Part shown: piece by piece, positions 36,908-46,257 of the stretch
Position numbering within the stretch: the first letter of the stretch is position 1
How the letters are laid out: every line of letters starts with the position of its first letter
Source: Streptomyces dangxiongensis
GTDB lineage: Bacteria; Actinomycetota; Actinomycetes; Streptomycetales; Streptomycetaceae
NCBI RefSeq assembly: GCF_003675325.1
Contig: NZ_CP033073.1
Location: forward strand, 744,001 to 808,000
Direction: 5' to 3'
DNA length: 64,000 nucleotides
The notes under the pieces: generated by a model
What the model was told of the DNA's origin: nothing
Database searches by the model: none
The model's input: only the letters and a program-made list of their open reading frames with translations
Position numbers and translations under genes: made by a program

Positions 36908-37674
36908 CCAGATGCGGCGCGCGGGGAAGAGCGCGGGAGGCGGGTGAGGCAGCAGTCACCGCACAGTCCGCCGCCGGGGACGCGGTAGTACAGGCAGCAG
37001 CTTCGGCGGCGGAAGGCCGGGCCGGCGCGGTCGCCGGTGGCGCGCAGCAGGGGGTGGGCGAACAGTTCGTCCGTGAGCGCGCTGGCCCGTTCCACGACGT
37101 CGGTACGGTCGTGGGCGCGGGCCCAGCGGCCCAGTTCGCGGGCCGTCGCGGCGAGCGCGGAACCGGCGTTGCCTCGCAGCAGGCCCGCGGCGACGCCGTA
37201 GCGGGCCCGCAGGACGGCGCCCAGAGGCTCCAGGTGGGCGTCGAGGACGGCGGCGGCGACGGCGGCGCCGTCGCCGGGCAGCGAGCGCACCCCGGTGAGC
37301 CACAGGTCGTCGGGGGCGGAGGCGAGGGCGTCCCAGCGCAGCAGCCGCGGGTCCAGGCCGGGCAGCCGGCCGTACAGCACGGCGCAGCCCAACGCGGCCG
37401 ACCACAGCCGGGCGGCCAGCCCCTGCTGGGCCAGGGACGCGGCGACCCGCGGCTCCGCGGTCCGCAACCGGGCCCCGACGGTGGCCACCCGCAGCGCCAG
37501 CGCGTCACCGCGAACGTCGGACGCCGCGCCCTCGTAGGCCTCCGCGAGAGTCGGGAACCGGTGCGGACCGGTGCCGCCGGCGGCCGGGGACGAGGGCGGC
37601 AGGGTGCGCAGGACGAAGAAGCCGCCGAGGGAACGGAGCGCGGCGAGATCGGGGTCGAGGTCCACGACAGGCAC
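36904..37674 (-). CDS. FhuF-like (2Fe-2S) protein
   Basis: A 256-residue soluble protein whose C terminus has the FhuF-type cysteine pattern (SCCLYYRVPGGGLCGDCCL): two adjacent cysteines, then C-x2-C ten residues later, which ligates a [2Fe-2S] cluster. The rest matches the helical IucA/FhuF-type region (GCAVLYGRLPGLDPRLLRWDAL). Relatives reduce ferric siderophores. No siderophore genes are nearby, and the TGA overlaps the glgA start (GTGA), so it is coupled to glycogen synthesis genes. Whether that has meaning is unknown. Confidence 0.8.
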   Translation of the reverse strand: MPVVDLDPDLAALRSLGGFFVLRTLPPSSPAAGGTGPHRFPTLAEAYEGAASDVRGDALALRVATVGARLRTAEPRVAASLAQQGLAARLWSAALGCAVLYGRLPGLDPRLLRWDALASAPDDLWLTGVRSLPGDGAAVAAAVLDAHLEPLGAVLRARYGVAAGLLRGNAGSALAATARELGRWARAHDRTDVVERASALTDELFAHPLLRATGDRAGPAFRRRSCCLYYRVPGGGLCGDCCLTRLPRSSPRAASG

Positions 37675-37892
37675 TACTACCAGGCGCGTTCCCGGGCCGG
37701 CCGCGCGGGGCCGGATCCTGCCTCACCCTGCCAGAGGATGACCCGCCGAGTGCCTACTCCATCGGGAGTAGGACGCATTGAGGCCTCAGGTACGACGACG
37801 GGGCGTTCGCCGCCCGGCAGAGTGTTCGTCATGGAAGCCGACCGTCCCTCACGCCGGGTCCGCAACTCCCGCCGCGGGCAGGGGAGACGCCG

Positions 37893-39074
37893 ATGAGTGC
37901 CCTGGCGCTGTCCGTGCTCCTGTCACTCGTCTCCGCCGTCGCCTACGCGGCCGGGGCCATCGTGCAGGAGCAGATCGCGGTCTCCGCCCCGCACGAGGCG
38001 TATCTGCCGCTGCGCCGCCCGGGCTGGTGGGGCGCGCTGGCGCTCAACGGTCTCGGCGGCCTGCTCCACGTCGTGGCACTGGCCTGCGGGCCGCTCAGCC
38101 TCGTCCAGCCGCTGGGGGCGCTGACCATCGTCTTCGCGCTGCCCCTGGCGGCGCTGTGCGTCGGCCGCAGGGCCGGCGCCACGGCCTGGCGTGGTGCCCT
38201 CATGGCCACGGTGGGCCTCGCCGGGCTGCTGTCCCTGGTCGGCACCTCCGGCACCCACTCGCTCACCCCGGCCCAGCGGGTGGTGACCGCCCTCGTCACC
38301 GGCGGCGCGGTGGTGGCACTGATGGGCGCGGGCCTCGCCGCGCACCGGCATCCGGCGGTGCGCAGCGTCCTGCTCGCCACCGCGTCCGGCATCGCGTTCG
38401 GCATGTCGTCGGTGTTCACCAAGACCGTCGCCGTGGACTGGACCCTGGGCGTCGGCCTGGCCGACCTGGCCTCGCTCGCGGTGATCTGCCTGTTCGCGGT
38501 CGCCGGCGTGCTGCTGTCCCAGGCGTCCTACCGCGGTGGCGGACTCACCGCCCCGCTGGCCACGCTGACGGTCGTCAACCCGGTGCTGGCCGCCGTGGTG
38601 GGCGTCCTGATGTTCGGCGAGACGCTCCGCCACGGCAGCACGGGCACGGTGCTCGCGCTGGCCTGCGCGGTGGTGGCGGCGGGCGGCCTGGTCATGCTGA
38701 CGACGGAACGGATGGAGCGCACGTCGGGACAGGACGGAACGACTGCGGCTGAGGCGGCTCGGGGTACGGGTGTTCCCGGTGCGGTGACTCCTGGTGCGGC
38801 GGCTCCTGGTGCGGTGGCTCGGGGTGCCGGGTCGGCGTCCGCTGCGGGAGCGCCGGCGCGGGACACGGCGGAGGGGCTGGTCGTCGTACCGCGGCAGCGC
38901 ACGGCGGAGCCCGGTGCCGGGCCGGCCGGACCGGCAACGCGTGAGCTGCTCGGACCGGGCGTGGGGGGCGGCGGGGCGGACACCGGCGGTGCGCTCCCCG
39001 CGTCGTACACCCCGCTGCCCGCGGGCGTGCACGTGCCGCTGCCGGACCGGCACCGCACGCGCGTCGGTTCCTGA
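37893..39074 (+). CDS. DMT-superfamily (EamA-like) transporter with a long cytoplasmic tail
   Basis: A 393-residue protein. About ten membrane segments occupy the first 275 residues (from LALSVLLSLVSAVAYAAGAIVQEQ to GTVLALACAVVAAGGLVML), as in DMT-type exporters with duplicated EamA domains; SLVQPLGALTIVFALPLAAL and ASYRGGGLTAPLATLTVVNPVLAAVVGVLMFGE are the matching halves. The last 115 residues are an Ala/Gly/Pro-rich low-complexity tail with GAVTPGAAAPGAVARGAG. Substrate unknown. The start is ATG with GGGGAG nearby. Confidence 0.8.
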   Translation: MSALALSVLLSLVSAVAYAAGAIVQEQIAVSAPHEAYLPLRRPGWWGALALNGLGGLLHVVALACGPLSLVQPLGALTIVFALPLAALCVGRRAGATAWRGALMATVGLAGLLSLVGTSGTHSLTPAQRVVTALVTGGAVVALMGAGLAAHRHPAVRSVLLATASGIAFGMSSVFTKTVAVDWTLGVGLADLASLAVICLFAVAGVLLSQASYRGGGLTAPLATLTVVNPVLAAVVGVLMFGETLRHGSTGTVLALACAVVAAGGLVMLTTERMERTSGQDGTTAAEAARGTGVPGAVTPGAAAPGAVARGAGSASAAGAPARDTAEGLVVVPRQRTAEPGAGPAGPATRELLGPGVGGGGADTGGALPASYTPLPAGVHVPLPDRHRTRVGS

Positions 39075-39158
39075 CGTGCGTGCGGTGGGTGCGTCAGACC
39101 ACCGGTGCCGCGCGGGCGGTGTGGCGGATCGGCACAGCGGCGCCGCGCGCACGGTGGG

Positions 39159-40361
<1,203 letters not shown>

Positions 40362-40588
40362 CTAACTGGCCATGACAAGAAGGAGTTTCGGCCGCCCGGT
40401 CCCGGAGGGTGGCCGGTTACGTCCCCTGCCCGGGTGGACGGGCGGGCCGGTGGATGAGGCGGAAGGCGCCGTCGCCGCGTACACATGCGTGGCGGGTCGC
40501 AAGTGCGCTCGCCGTAGCGGCACGTCAGGATGGGCGAGGGCACGTACTGACGGAGCCGTAGACACGAGGCAACCAGGGAGCAGGCGGT

Positions 40589-42025
40589 ATGAGCACTTCA
40601 GCGCAGATCGGTGTCACGGGCCTGGCGGTCATGGGCCGCAATCTCGCCCGGAACTTCGCGCGCAACGGCTACTCGGTCGCCGTGCACAACCGTACGGTGT
40701 CGCGCACCCGGGCGCTGGTGGAGGAGTTCGGGCACGAGGGCGCCTTCGTCGCGGCCGAGACCGCCAAGGACTTCGTGGCGGCCCTGGAGCGCCCGCGCCG
40801 CCTGGTCGTCATGGTCAAGGCGGGTGAGCCGACGGACGCCGTCATCGAGGAGTTCGCTCCGCTCCTGGAGCCCGGCGACATGATCATCGACGGTGGCAAC
40901 GCGCACTTCGCCGACACCCGCCGCCGGGAGCGGGAGCTGCGCGAGCACGGCATCCACTTCGTCGGCACGGGCATCTCCGGCGGCGAGGAGGGTGCGCTGC
41001 ACGGGCCGAGCATCATGCCCGGCGGGTCGGTGGAGTCGTACGGGTCGCTGGGCCCGATGCTGGAGAAGATCTCCGCGAAGGCCGCCGACGGGGCGCCGTG
41101 CGTGACCCACGTGGGACCGGACGGCGCCGGGCACTTCGTGAAGATGGTGCACAACGGCATCGAGTACGCCGACATGCAGTTGATCGGTGAGGCGTACCAG
41201 CTACTGCGCGACGTCGCCGGGTACTCCCCCGCGCAGATCGCCGACATCTTCCGCACCTGGAACACCGGCCGGCTCGACTCCTACCTGATCGAGATCACCG
41301 CCGAGGTGCTGTCCCACGTGGACGCCGGCGGCAAGCCGTTCGTGGACGTCGTCGTCGACCAGGCCGAACAGAAGGGCACCGGCCGCTGGACCGTGCAGAT
41401 CGCCCTGGACCTGGGTGTGCCGGTGTCGGGCATCGCGGAAGCGGTGTTCGCCCGGTCCCTGTCGGGCCACGCGGCGCTCCGGGAGGCCTCGCGGGGGCTG
41501 GCCGGTCCGAAGCCGACACCCCTCGCCGAATCGGAGGCGGCGGCCTTCGCCGACCGGGTCGAGCAGGCGCTGTACGCGTCCAAGATCGTGTCGTACACGC
41601 AGGGCTTCCACGAGATCGCCGCGGGCAGCGAGGAGTACGGCTGGGACATCGACCTCGGCGAGGTCGCCTCCATCTGGCGCGGCGGCTGCATCATCCGGGC
41701 GGCCTTCCTTGACCGCATCCGCACCGCGTACGACGCCCGGTCCGACCTGCCGAGCCTGCTGTCGGACGAGACGTTCGCACGGGAGATCGCCGCCGCGCAG
41801 GACGACTGGCGCGAGGTGCTCGTCGCGGCGACACGGCAGGGGGTGCCGACGCCGGGGTTCGCGGCGGCGCTGGCCTACTACGACGCCCTGCGCGCCGAAC
41901 GCCTGCCGGCCGCCCTGACCCAGGGCCAGCGCGACTTCTTCGGCGCCCACACGTACCGCCGGGTGGACCGGGAGGGCGCGTTCCACACGCTGTGGGGCGG
42001 GGACCGGTCCGAGGTGCCGGCCTAG
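40589..42025 (+). CDS. gnd: 6-phosphogluconate dehydrogenase, decarboxylating
   Basis: A 478-residue long-form enzyme of the oxidative pentose phosphate pathway that turns 6-phosphogluconate into ribulose 5-phosphate and CO2, making NADPH. The nucleotide-binding start is IGVTGLAVMGRNLARNFARNGYSVAVHNRT. IIDGGNAHFADTRRRERELREHGIHFVGTGISGGEEGALHGPSIMPGG is the signature, with Lys/Asn/Glu active-site groups in GHFVKMVHNGIEYADMQLIGEAY. The C-terminal dimer arm ends with FFGAHTYRRVDREGAFHTLWGGDRSE. Start supported by GGGAG upstream. Confidence 0.96.
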   Translation: MSTSAQIGVTGLAVMGRNLARNFARNGYSVAVHNRTVSRTRALVEEFGHEGAFVAAETAKDFVAALERPRRLVVMVKAGEPTDAVIEEFAPLLEPGDMIIDGGNAHFADTRRRERELREHGIHFVGTGISGGEEGALHGPSIMPGGSVESYGSLGPMLEKISAKAADGAPCVTHVGPDGAGHFVKMVHNGIEYADMQLIGEAYQLLRDVAGYSPAQIADIFRTWNTGRLDSYLIEITAEVLSHVDAGGKPFVDVVVDQAEQKGTGRWTVQIALDLGVPVSGIAEAVFARSLSGHAALREASRGLAGPKPTPLAESEAAAFADRVEQALYASKIVSYTQGFHEIAAGSEEYGWDIDLGEVASIWRGGCIIRAAFLDRIRTAYDARSDLPSLLSDETFAREIAAAQDDWREVLVAATRQGVPTPGFAAALAYYDALRAERLPAALTQGQRDFFGAHTYRRVDREGAFHTLWGGDRSEVPA

Positions 42026-42059
42026 GGGGCCTAGAGGGGCGGCCCAGGGGGCCGGCCCC

Positions 42060-42216
42060 GGGGAGCGCGTCTACGGGGGCCCGGCGCCCACCTTGCCTGG
42101 GTGGTGAACCAGGGGGCGCGTCTGCGGGGTCCGGGTTCGCCTCGCCAGGGCCGTGAACCCGGGGGCGCGGCAGCGGGGGTCCGGCGCCCACCTCGCCTGG
42201 GTGGTGAACCAGGCGG
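42060..42216. repeat. Three tandem units of about 52 bases after gnd
   Basis: The units share GGGGGCGCG...GGGTCCGG...CGCC...GGGTGGTGAACC. The first and third are nearly identical (GCCCACCTTGCCTGGGTGGT against GCCCACCTCGCCTGGGTGGT); the middle one is more diverged and shorter. The 255-base stretch between gnd and the Pro-rich gene holds this array and no gene. Confidence 0.75.
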
Positions 42217-42280
42217 CTCGCCTTGCGGCGGGCCGCTCGGCTCCTCGCGCCCCTGGGGGCGCCCGCGTGTGCTCGTGTCG

Positions 42281-42562
42281 TCAGGTGAGGGGTGGGCCGG
42301 GTTCGGGGTTCGGTACCGGTTCCGGACCCGGCGGGATGGGGGACGGGGCCGGCTCCGGCGGACCCGGCGGTCCCGGGTGCGGCGGAACCGGCGGCGGGGT
42401 CGGGTCGGGGCCCGGCGCGGGCGGTGTCGGTTCCGGACCGGGCCCCGGCGGCACGGGCTGCGGGCTCGGTTCCGGATGCGGGACCGGGCTGGGATACGGA
42501 TCCGGCGGGGTCGGGCCCGGTGTCGGGCCGGGCGGAACCGGGTCGGGGTACGGGTTCGTCAT
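42281..42562 (-). CDS. Short proline-rich protein
   Basis: A 93-residue protein made almost entirely of PDPVPPGPTPGPTPPDP-type sequence, with no signal peptide and no membrane segment. ATG 42562 follows GGAGGA at correct spacing, which supports expression. Similar Pro-rich proteins are scattered in Streptomyces with no known role. The DNA is low-complexity and could instead be a chance open frame, but the ribosome site argues for a gene. Confidence 0.55.
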   Translation of the reverse strand: MTNPYPDPVPPGPTPGPTPPDPYPSPVPHPEPSPQPVPPGPGPEPTPPAPGPDPTPPPVPPHPGPPGPPEPAPSPIPPGPEPVPNPEPGPPLT

Positions 42563-42700
42563 GGGTACTGTCCTCCGGCAGTCACGAAGCGTCGCCTCTG
42601 GACTCCTCCCCCGCCTACCCGACGACCGCCCCGGCACTCACCCGGCGGCAGCACCGAACGGGGCCGGGTGGGTGGCCGGAGCCACACAGACCGGGCCCGC

Positions 42701-43045
42701 TCAGAACCGTCCCGGGTGCGCGCGCAGCCAGTCCTTCGCGGCCGACAGCAGTTCCGGGTCGGCCGGCGGGGCGACGTCGGGGTGACGTTCGGCCCACTTG
42801 ACGACGTAGGGGCACAGCGGGGCCACCGGGACGCCCTCGCGCTCGGCGAGGGCGTACAGCTCGCGGGCGAGTGATCCGGCGATGCCCTTGCCCTCGTGGG
42901 CGGGCTCGACGATGGTGTGGACGGGGACCAGGGCGCGCGCGGGCGACTCCAGGACGAAGTACTCGATGTGGCCGACGACTTCACCGCCGCCGAGGGCCTC
43001 CAGGCGGCCGGCCGCCCGGTCGTCGCGAATCTCGGTGTCACCCAT
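42701..43045 (-). CDS. YjdJ-like GNAT family N-acetyltransferase
   Basis: A 114-residue single-domain protein of the Gcn5-related YjdJ/Yitl subgroup. The features seen are VGHIEYFVLESPARALVPVHTIVEPAHEGKGIAGSLARELY, with the acetyl-CoA loop EGKGIAGSL, and LCPYVVKWAERHPD near the end. Small members bind acetyl-CoA; the acceptor is unknown. ATG 43045 was preferred for the GGAG seven bases upstream. The gene ends 24 bases upstream of panD in the same direction as transcription, so the two may be an operon with panD first. Confidence 0.82.
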   Translation of the reverse strand: MGDTEIRDDRAAGRLEALGGGEVVGHIEYFVLESPARALVPVHTIVEPAHEGKGIAGSLARELYALAEREGVPVAPLCPYVVKWAERHPDVAPPADPELLSAAKDWLRAHPGRF

Positions 43046-43078
43046 GGGCACGCTCCTGGTCCTGGTCCTCGCGGCCGG

Positions 43079-43498
43079 TCAGGCCGGGACGGCCTGGGGG
43101 CTGCGCTGCTGGTCGGAGCCGGGTACCGGCTCCGACGGGTCGGCGCCGAGGGACACGATCCGGTTGCCGGCGTCGACGTGCACGACCCGGGGCCGCAGCT
43201 CGCGTGCTTCGGCGTCGGTGACCTGAGCGTAGCTGATGATGATCACCAGGTCGCCGGGATGGACGAGGTGGGCCGCCGCCCCGTTGATCCCGATGACCCC
43301 GGAACCGCGTTCGCCTTCGATGACGTACGTCTCCAGCCGCGCACCGTTGGCGATGTCGACGATGTGCACCAGCTCACCGGGCAGCAGGTCCGCGGCGTCG
43401 AGGAGATCGGCGTCGATGGTCACCGATCCCACGTAGTGCAGGTCGGCCTGGGTGACGGTGGCGCGGTGGATCTTGGACTTGAACATTGTACGCAACAT
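43079..43498 (-). CDS. panD: Aspartate 1-decarboxylase (pyruvoyl enzyme)
   Basis: A 139-residue enzyme making beta-alanine for pantothenate and coenzyme A. The self-cleavage site Gly24-Ser25 is intact (HYVGSVTID); Ser25 becomes the pyruvoyl group. Lys9 and the [11 protein letters not shown] start are typical, as are [22 protein letters not shown] and [13 protein letters not shown] 43498 puts the cleavage site in the standard position. The C-terminal 15 residues or so are a loose extension. It is the last recognisable core gene before the island to the right. Confidence 0.95.
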   Translation of the reverse strand: MLRTMFKSKIHRATVTQADLHYVGSVTIDADLLDAADLLPGELVHIVDIANGARLETYVIEGERGSGVIGINGAAAHLVHPGDLVIIISYAQVTDAEARELRPRVVHVDAGNRIVSLGADPSEPVPGSDQQRSPQAVPA

Positions 43499-43863
43499 CG
43501 GGGCACTCCCACAAGTAGGCTCCCTGCCTGCGTTTTTGCAGGTCAAGGGCTGTTTCGACACCCTACAACGAGTCGCATGTTCGGGCAGCTTGCCCTAGAT
43601 TTTTCAGGACTCATGCTGACCACTTGCTGACTTTTCTGACGCGACATCAGGCGACTGCAGGAGGGCTTCGCCTGCTCTCCTATACCCCACCGCGACGACG
43701 GCACAAGCCTACGCAGAGCTACCGAAGGGCGGCCGTGATCGCCGTCACTCAGGCGTTCTGCCCGGCATTCAGGAGCGAAGGCCGTCGACCGGGAGTCGGG
43801 CCACACACCGCCATGGGTTAGCTGGTCCAGGCCCCACTACTCAGCCCCAAAGGAGGAGGCACC
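43499..43863. other. Gene-free region at the left edge of the island
   Basis: GC is lower than in the flanking core genes. I see no ORF with a ribosome site and no tRNA. The panD promoter probably lies at the left end. A possible island attachment site could not be identified. Confidence 0.4.
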
Positions 43864-43884
43864 ATGGGTCATCAAGGAATCTGA
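43864..43884 (+). CDS. Six-codon leader-like ORF with a strong ribosome site
   Basis: AAAGGAGGAGGCACC precedes an ATG that opens a frame of only six codons (MGHQGI). The stop overlaps a GTG (TGAGTG) that opens a 44-codon frame ending at 44019 (starts VAEAARQHSS, contains TTMAIARPVALAGGTGR). The ribosome site is among the best in the window. A leader peptide or translational coupler is possible. Alternatively it is the start of a gene now broken by a nonsense mutation. Confidence 0.35.
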   Translation: MGHQGI

Positions 43885-44019
43885 GTGGCCGAAGCGGCGC
43901 GGCAACATAGCAGCGGATCGCCGTTAGCCAAACCGGCGATTCTCACGACCATGGCTATAGCTCGTCCGGTGGCTCTTGCCGGTGGCACAGGGCGAGTGTC
44001 AACGGCGTTCGGAATGTAG
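43885..44019 (+). other. Possible 44-residue ORF coupled to the leader
   Basis: A GTG overlapping the leader stop (TGAGTG) starts this frame. The product is Ala-rich with one weakly hydrophobic stretch and has no recognised motif. Coding potential is weak. The HTH gene starts 20 bases later. Confidence 0.2.
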
Positions 44020-44039
44020 CCAGAGCAGAGTGCGAGCCG

Positions 44040-44327
44040 ATGCCGCGACCAAGCTCAGGCCAGCTTCAAGGAGCCATCTTGCCCGTGGACCCGCAGTCGC
44101 ACCCCGACGAGACCCGCACCGATATCACGTCGCACCGTAGCGTCGAGCCCGTCCTTATGGACACATCTGAGGTCGCTGCGATGCTCAACATGTCCACGAG
44201 CTGGGTCTACAGGGAGGCATCGAAACTGGGCTTGAAGGGGTACAAACCCGGCCGAGGCAGGAACGCCAAGGTCCTCTACAAGAGGGCCGAGATCTTCAAA
44301 TGGCTGGAGCAGCAGAAGATCCACTAG
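44040..44327 (+). CDS. Excisionase-like helix-turn-helix protein
   Basis: A 95-residue protein. The conserved part begins at about residue 40 (MDTSEVAAMLNMSTSWVYREASKLGLKGYKPGRG) and continues KVLYKRAEIFKWLEQQK, the AlpA/Xis-type winged HTH used by excisionases and small phage regulators. The first 39 residues are variable and the start could lie at codon 40. It is probably an excisionase or regulator left from an integrated element. Its TAG stop lies in a CTAG that the IS5-like element to the right appears to have used as target. Confidence 0.65.
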   Translation: MPRPSSGQLQGAILPVDPQSHPDETRTDITSHRSVEPVLMDTSEVAAMLNMSTSWVYREASKLGLKGYKPGRGRNAKVLYKRAEIFKWLEQQKIH

Positions 44328-45110
44328 GGTCTGTGCCGAGTTGAGATCACGGGTTTGGCTGTTTCGCCGTCCCGGTCGGGTCGGGACGGTAGACAGGCGG
44401 GATGGCCCGAGGCGATCTTACGGACGACGAGTGGACTGTGTTCGAACCGCTGCTGCCGCTGGGCGAGCGCGGTCCCATTCTGACCTGCGCAGGCTCGTCA
44501 ACGGCGTGATATGGCGGTTCCGTACGGGCGGTCCGTGTCGGGACATGCCCGAGCGGTAGGTGCGGTTCCAGCTTTGGGCCGGGCCCGGGATCTTCCAGAC
44601 GCTGATGGAAGCGGTGATTGCCGAGGCCGCCGCGCGCGGTCAGGCAGACCTCGATCTGGTGAGTCCGGACTCCACCGTGGCCCGGGCCCACCACCACGCC
44701 GCCGCCGCCGGGATGAGGGTCGATGCGGAGCTGCTCGAGGCCCTGGAGAAGGCCGTCGCCGAGGAAGGGGCTTCGTCAAAGGGGCATAACGCGCCGGTAG
44801 CCGAGCCGGATGAGCAGGCGGATGCCGCCCGCGAGGAGCGAAGGCGTCTGCGCCGACGTCGCGAGGCCCGGCTCCGCGCCGCCGAACTGGGGCGTTCACT
44901 CGGCGGGTTGTCCGGCAAGGTGCACCTGTCGGCGGACCGCCGTTGCCGCCCGCTGTCCTTCGTCCTCACCGCCGGCCAGTCGGCCGACAGCCCCCGCTTC
45001 ACCGCTGTCCTGGAACGCATCAGGGTCCCGAGCCCGGTCGATCGGCCCCGCACCGTGCTTCCGCCGTGGCCGCGGACAAGGCGTACTCCTCCCGACGTTT
45101 CGTCTTGGCT
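44328..45110 (+). mobile_element. Broken IS5-family transposase, right end missing
   Basis: ATG 44402 begins an IS5-like transposase (MARGDLTDDEWTVFEPLLPL). It breaks after about 35 codons, continues in another frame (RLVNGVIWRFRTGGPCRDMPER, then a stop) and resumes downstream as VRFQLWAGPGIFQTLMEAV, with DLDLVSPDSTVARAHHHAAAAG holding the first DDE Asp, and GGLSGKVHLSADRRCRPLSF holding the second. It decays around 45100 without the final Glu region. The left end abuts the HTH stop. No matching right inverted repeat was found. Confidence 0.75.
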
Positions 45111-45259
45111 GCTGGTTACGGGGCTGGTGGTGTGGGCGGTGGCTGTGGGCTCTTTGCATGTCAGCGCGTTGATCGTTTCGGGGTTATCGTCCGTCACCGC
45201 TGTACTTCGCTGCTCGTCAGGACGAGCAGGGCCCGCAGGAGGGCGGTCACGTGGCAAGG

Positions 45260-45376
45260 ATGACCCAGCCGCATCGTGATGAGGATCCCCTCACGGACGC
45301 TGCTCATGAGGTGCTCGGCATCCTGGGCAATGCTGACTACTCCTTACGGTCGATCTCCTTCAGGTTGGCCTCGTAG
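45260..45376 (+). other. Short ORF at the island junction, possible N-terminal gene remnant
   Basis: ATG 45260 opens a 38-codon frame reading MTQPHRDEDPLTDAAHEVLG, then ILGNADYS, after which it overlaps the end of the convergent helical gene. The beginning looks like a genuine protein start but has no recognised family. It could be a gene cut off by rearrangement. Confidence 0.25.
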
Positions 45377-46257
45377 ACCTCCTCTCCGGCCAGGTCCCCG
45401 CGCTGTCGGCACTCGTGCAGGGCCTTGCGGGTCCATGCCCGGGCCTCGTCGCGGTCGCCCAGGTGGACGTGGTTTAAGCCCATCAGGCCGCAAAGTTTGC
45501 CGAGGAAGCGGCGCGCGGACGATTCCTCGGGGTATGCGTCCAGCTCGTCGAGGAGCCGCAGCAGTGCCCGGTTGCTCTCCGCGAACAGGGCGCGGTCGCT
45601 TAGCTGCTGGGCGTGCGTCAGGGCCTCACGGCAGGCACCCAGCCGGCGTCCGGCTGGCGTGCCGCGCCGCAGTTCGCGGGCCGTGAGTAGGTCGTCGAGG
45701 AAATCAGCGGCTTCTGCCGTGCCGGGCTTCCGCCTACGGCGTGTCAGTTCGTCCACACGGCGGGCGTGCTCGATGGCCGTGTCGAGGTCGTTCCGTATGG
45801 CCGCGTGTATGGCCAGGCGGGAGTGGATGGTCGCCACCCAGACGTCGTCGGCATGCCCCTCGCCGAGTTCTTCGCGGAGCAGTGCGTCGGCGGCCTCGAA
45901 CTCCCCGTCCTCGGCGAGGATCTCCGCCTCGTGGAGCTTCTCCATCGGGTTGCCCGGCTTGTCGGCTCCCGATAGCTGGCGCAGCGCGGCGGGACGGCCC
46001 AACCCGTCCAGCTCGCGCGCAATCCGCTGAGCCGTCAGCATGAAGGGCCGCATGCCGTCCATGTTGATGCGGAAGCTCTCCCGCAGTTCCCGGGGCACGC
46101 TCAGCCATGCGTCCCGGTCGGCGTCGAGTTCGGCGGCGTGCTGTCGGCACAGTGCGCGGAAACCGGCGTGGTCCCCGTCCCGGTCGGCCACGCTGAGGGC
46201 GCACAGCACCCGTCCCAGCTCCCCTTCGACGTACTCCCCCAGATGCGGAACCTTCAC
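45337..46257 (-). CDS. Helical-repeat (TPR-like) protein, partner of the TIR-like protein
   Basis: A 306-residue soluble, almost fully helical protein. Helix pairs such as EKLHEAEILAEDGEFEAADALLREE, VATIHSRLAIHAAIRNDLDTAIEHARRVDEL and LMGLNHVHLGDRDEARAWTRKALHECRQRGDLA fit TPR-like units. The GTG start overlaps the TGA of the TIR-like gene (GTGA), so the two are translationally coupled; a start six codons further upstream is also open. It probably acts as a scaffold or sensor for its partner. I do not recognise a named family. Confidence 0.75.
   Translation of the reverse strand: MKVPHLGEYVEGELGRVLCALSVADRDGDHAGFRALCRQHAAELDADRDAWLSVPRELRESFRINMDGMRPFMLTAQRIARELDGLGRPAALRQLSGADKPGNPMEKLHEAEILAEDGEFEAADALLREELGEGHADDVWVATIHSRLAIHAAIRNDLDTAIEHARRVDELTRRRRKPGTAEAADFLDDLLTARELRRGTPAGRRLGACREALTHAQQLSDRALFAESNRALLRLLDELDAYPEESSARRFLGKLCGLMGLNHVHLGDRDEARAWTRKALHECRQRGDLAGEEVYEANLKEIDRKE

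Noticed and set aside
43499..44039. tRNA gene as island attachment site
   Set aside because: I scanned for a cloverleaf and a GGTTCGAATCC-like arm and saw none. The attachment site remains unidentified.
44640..45257. 205-codon minus-strand gene
   Set aside because: It is antisense to the recognisable IS5-type transposase sequence and has no ribosome site.
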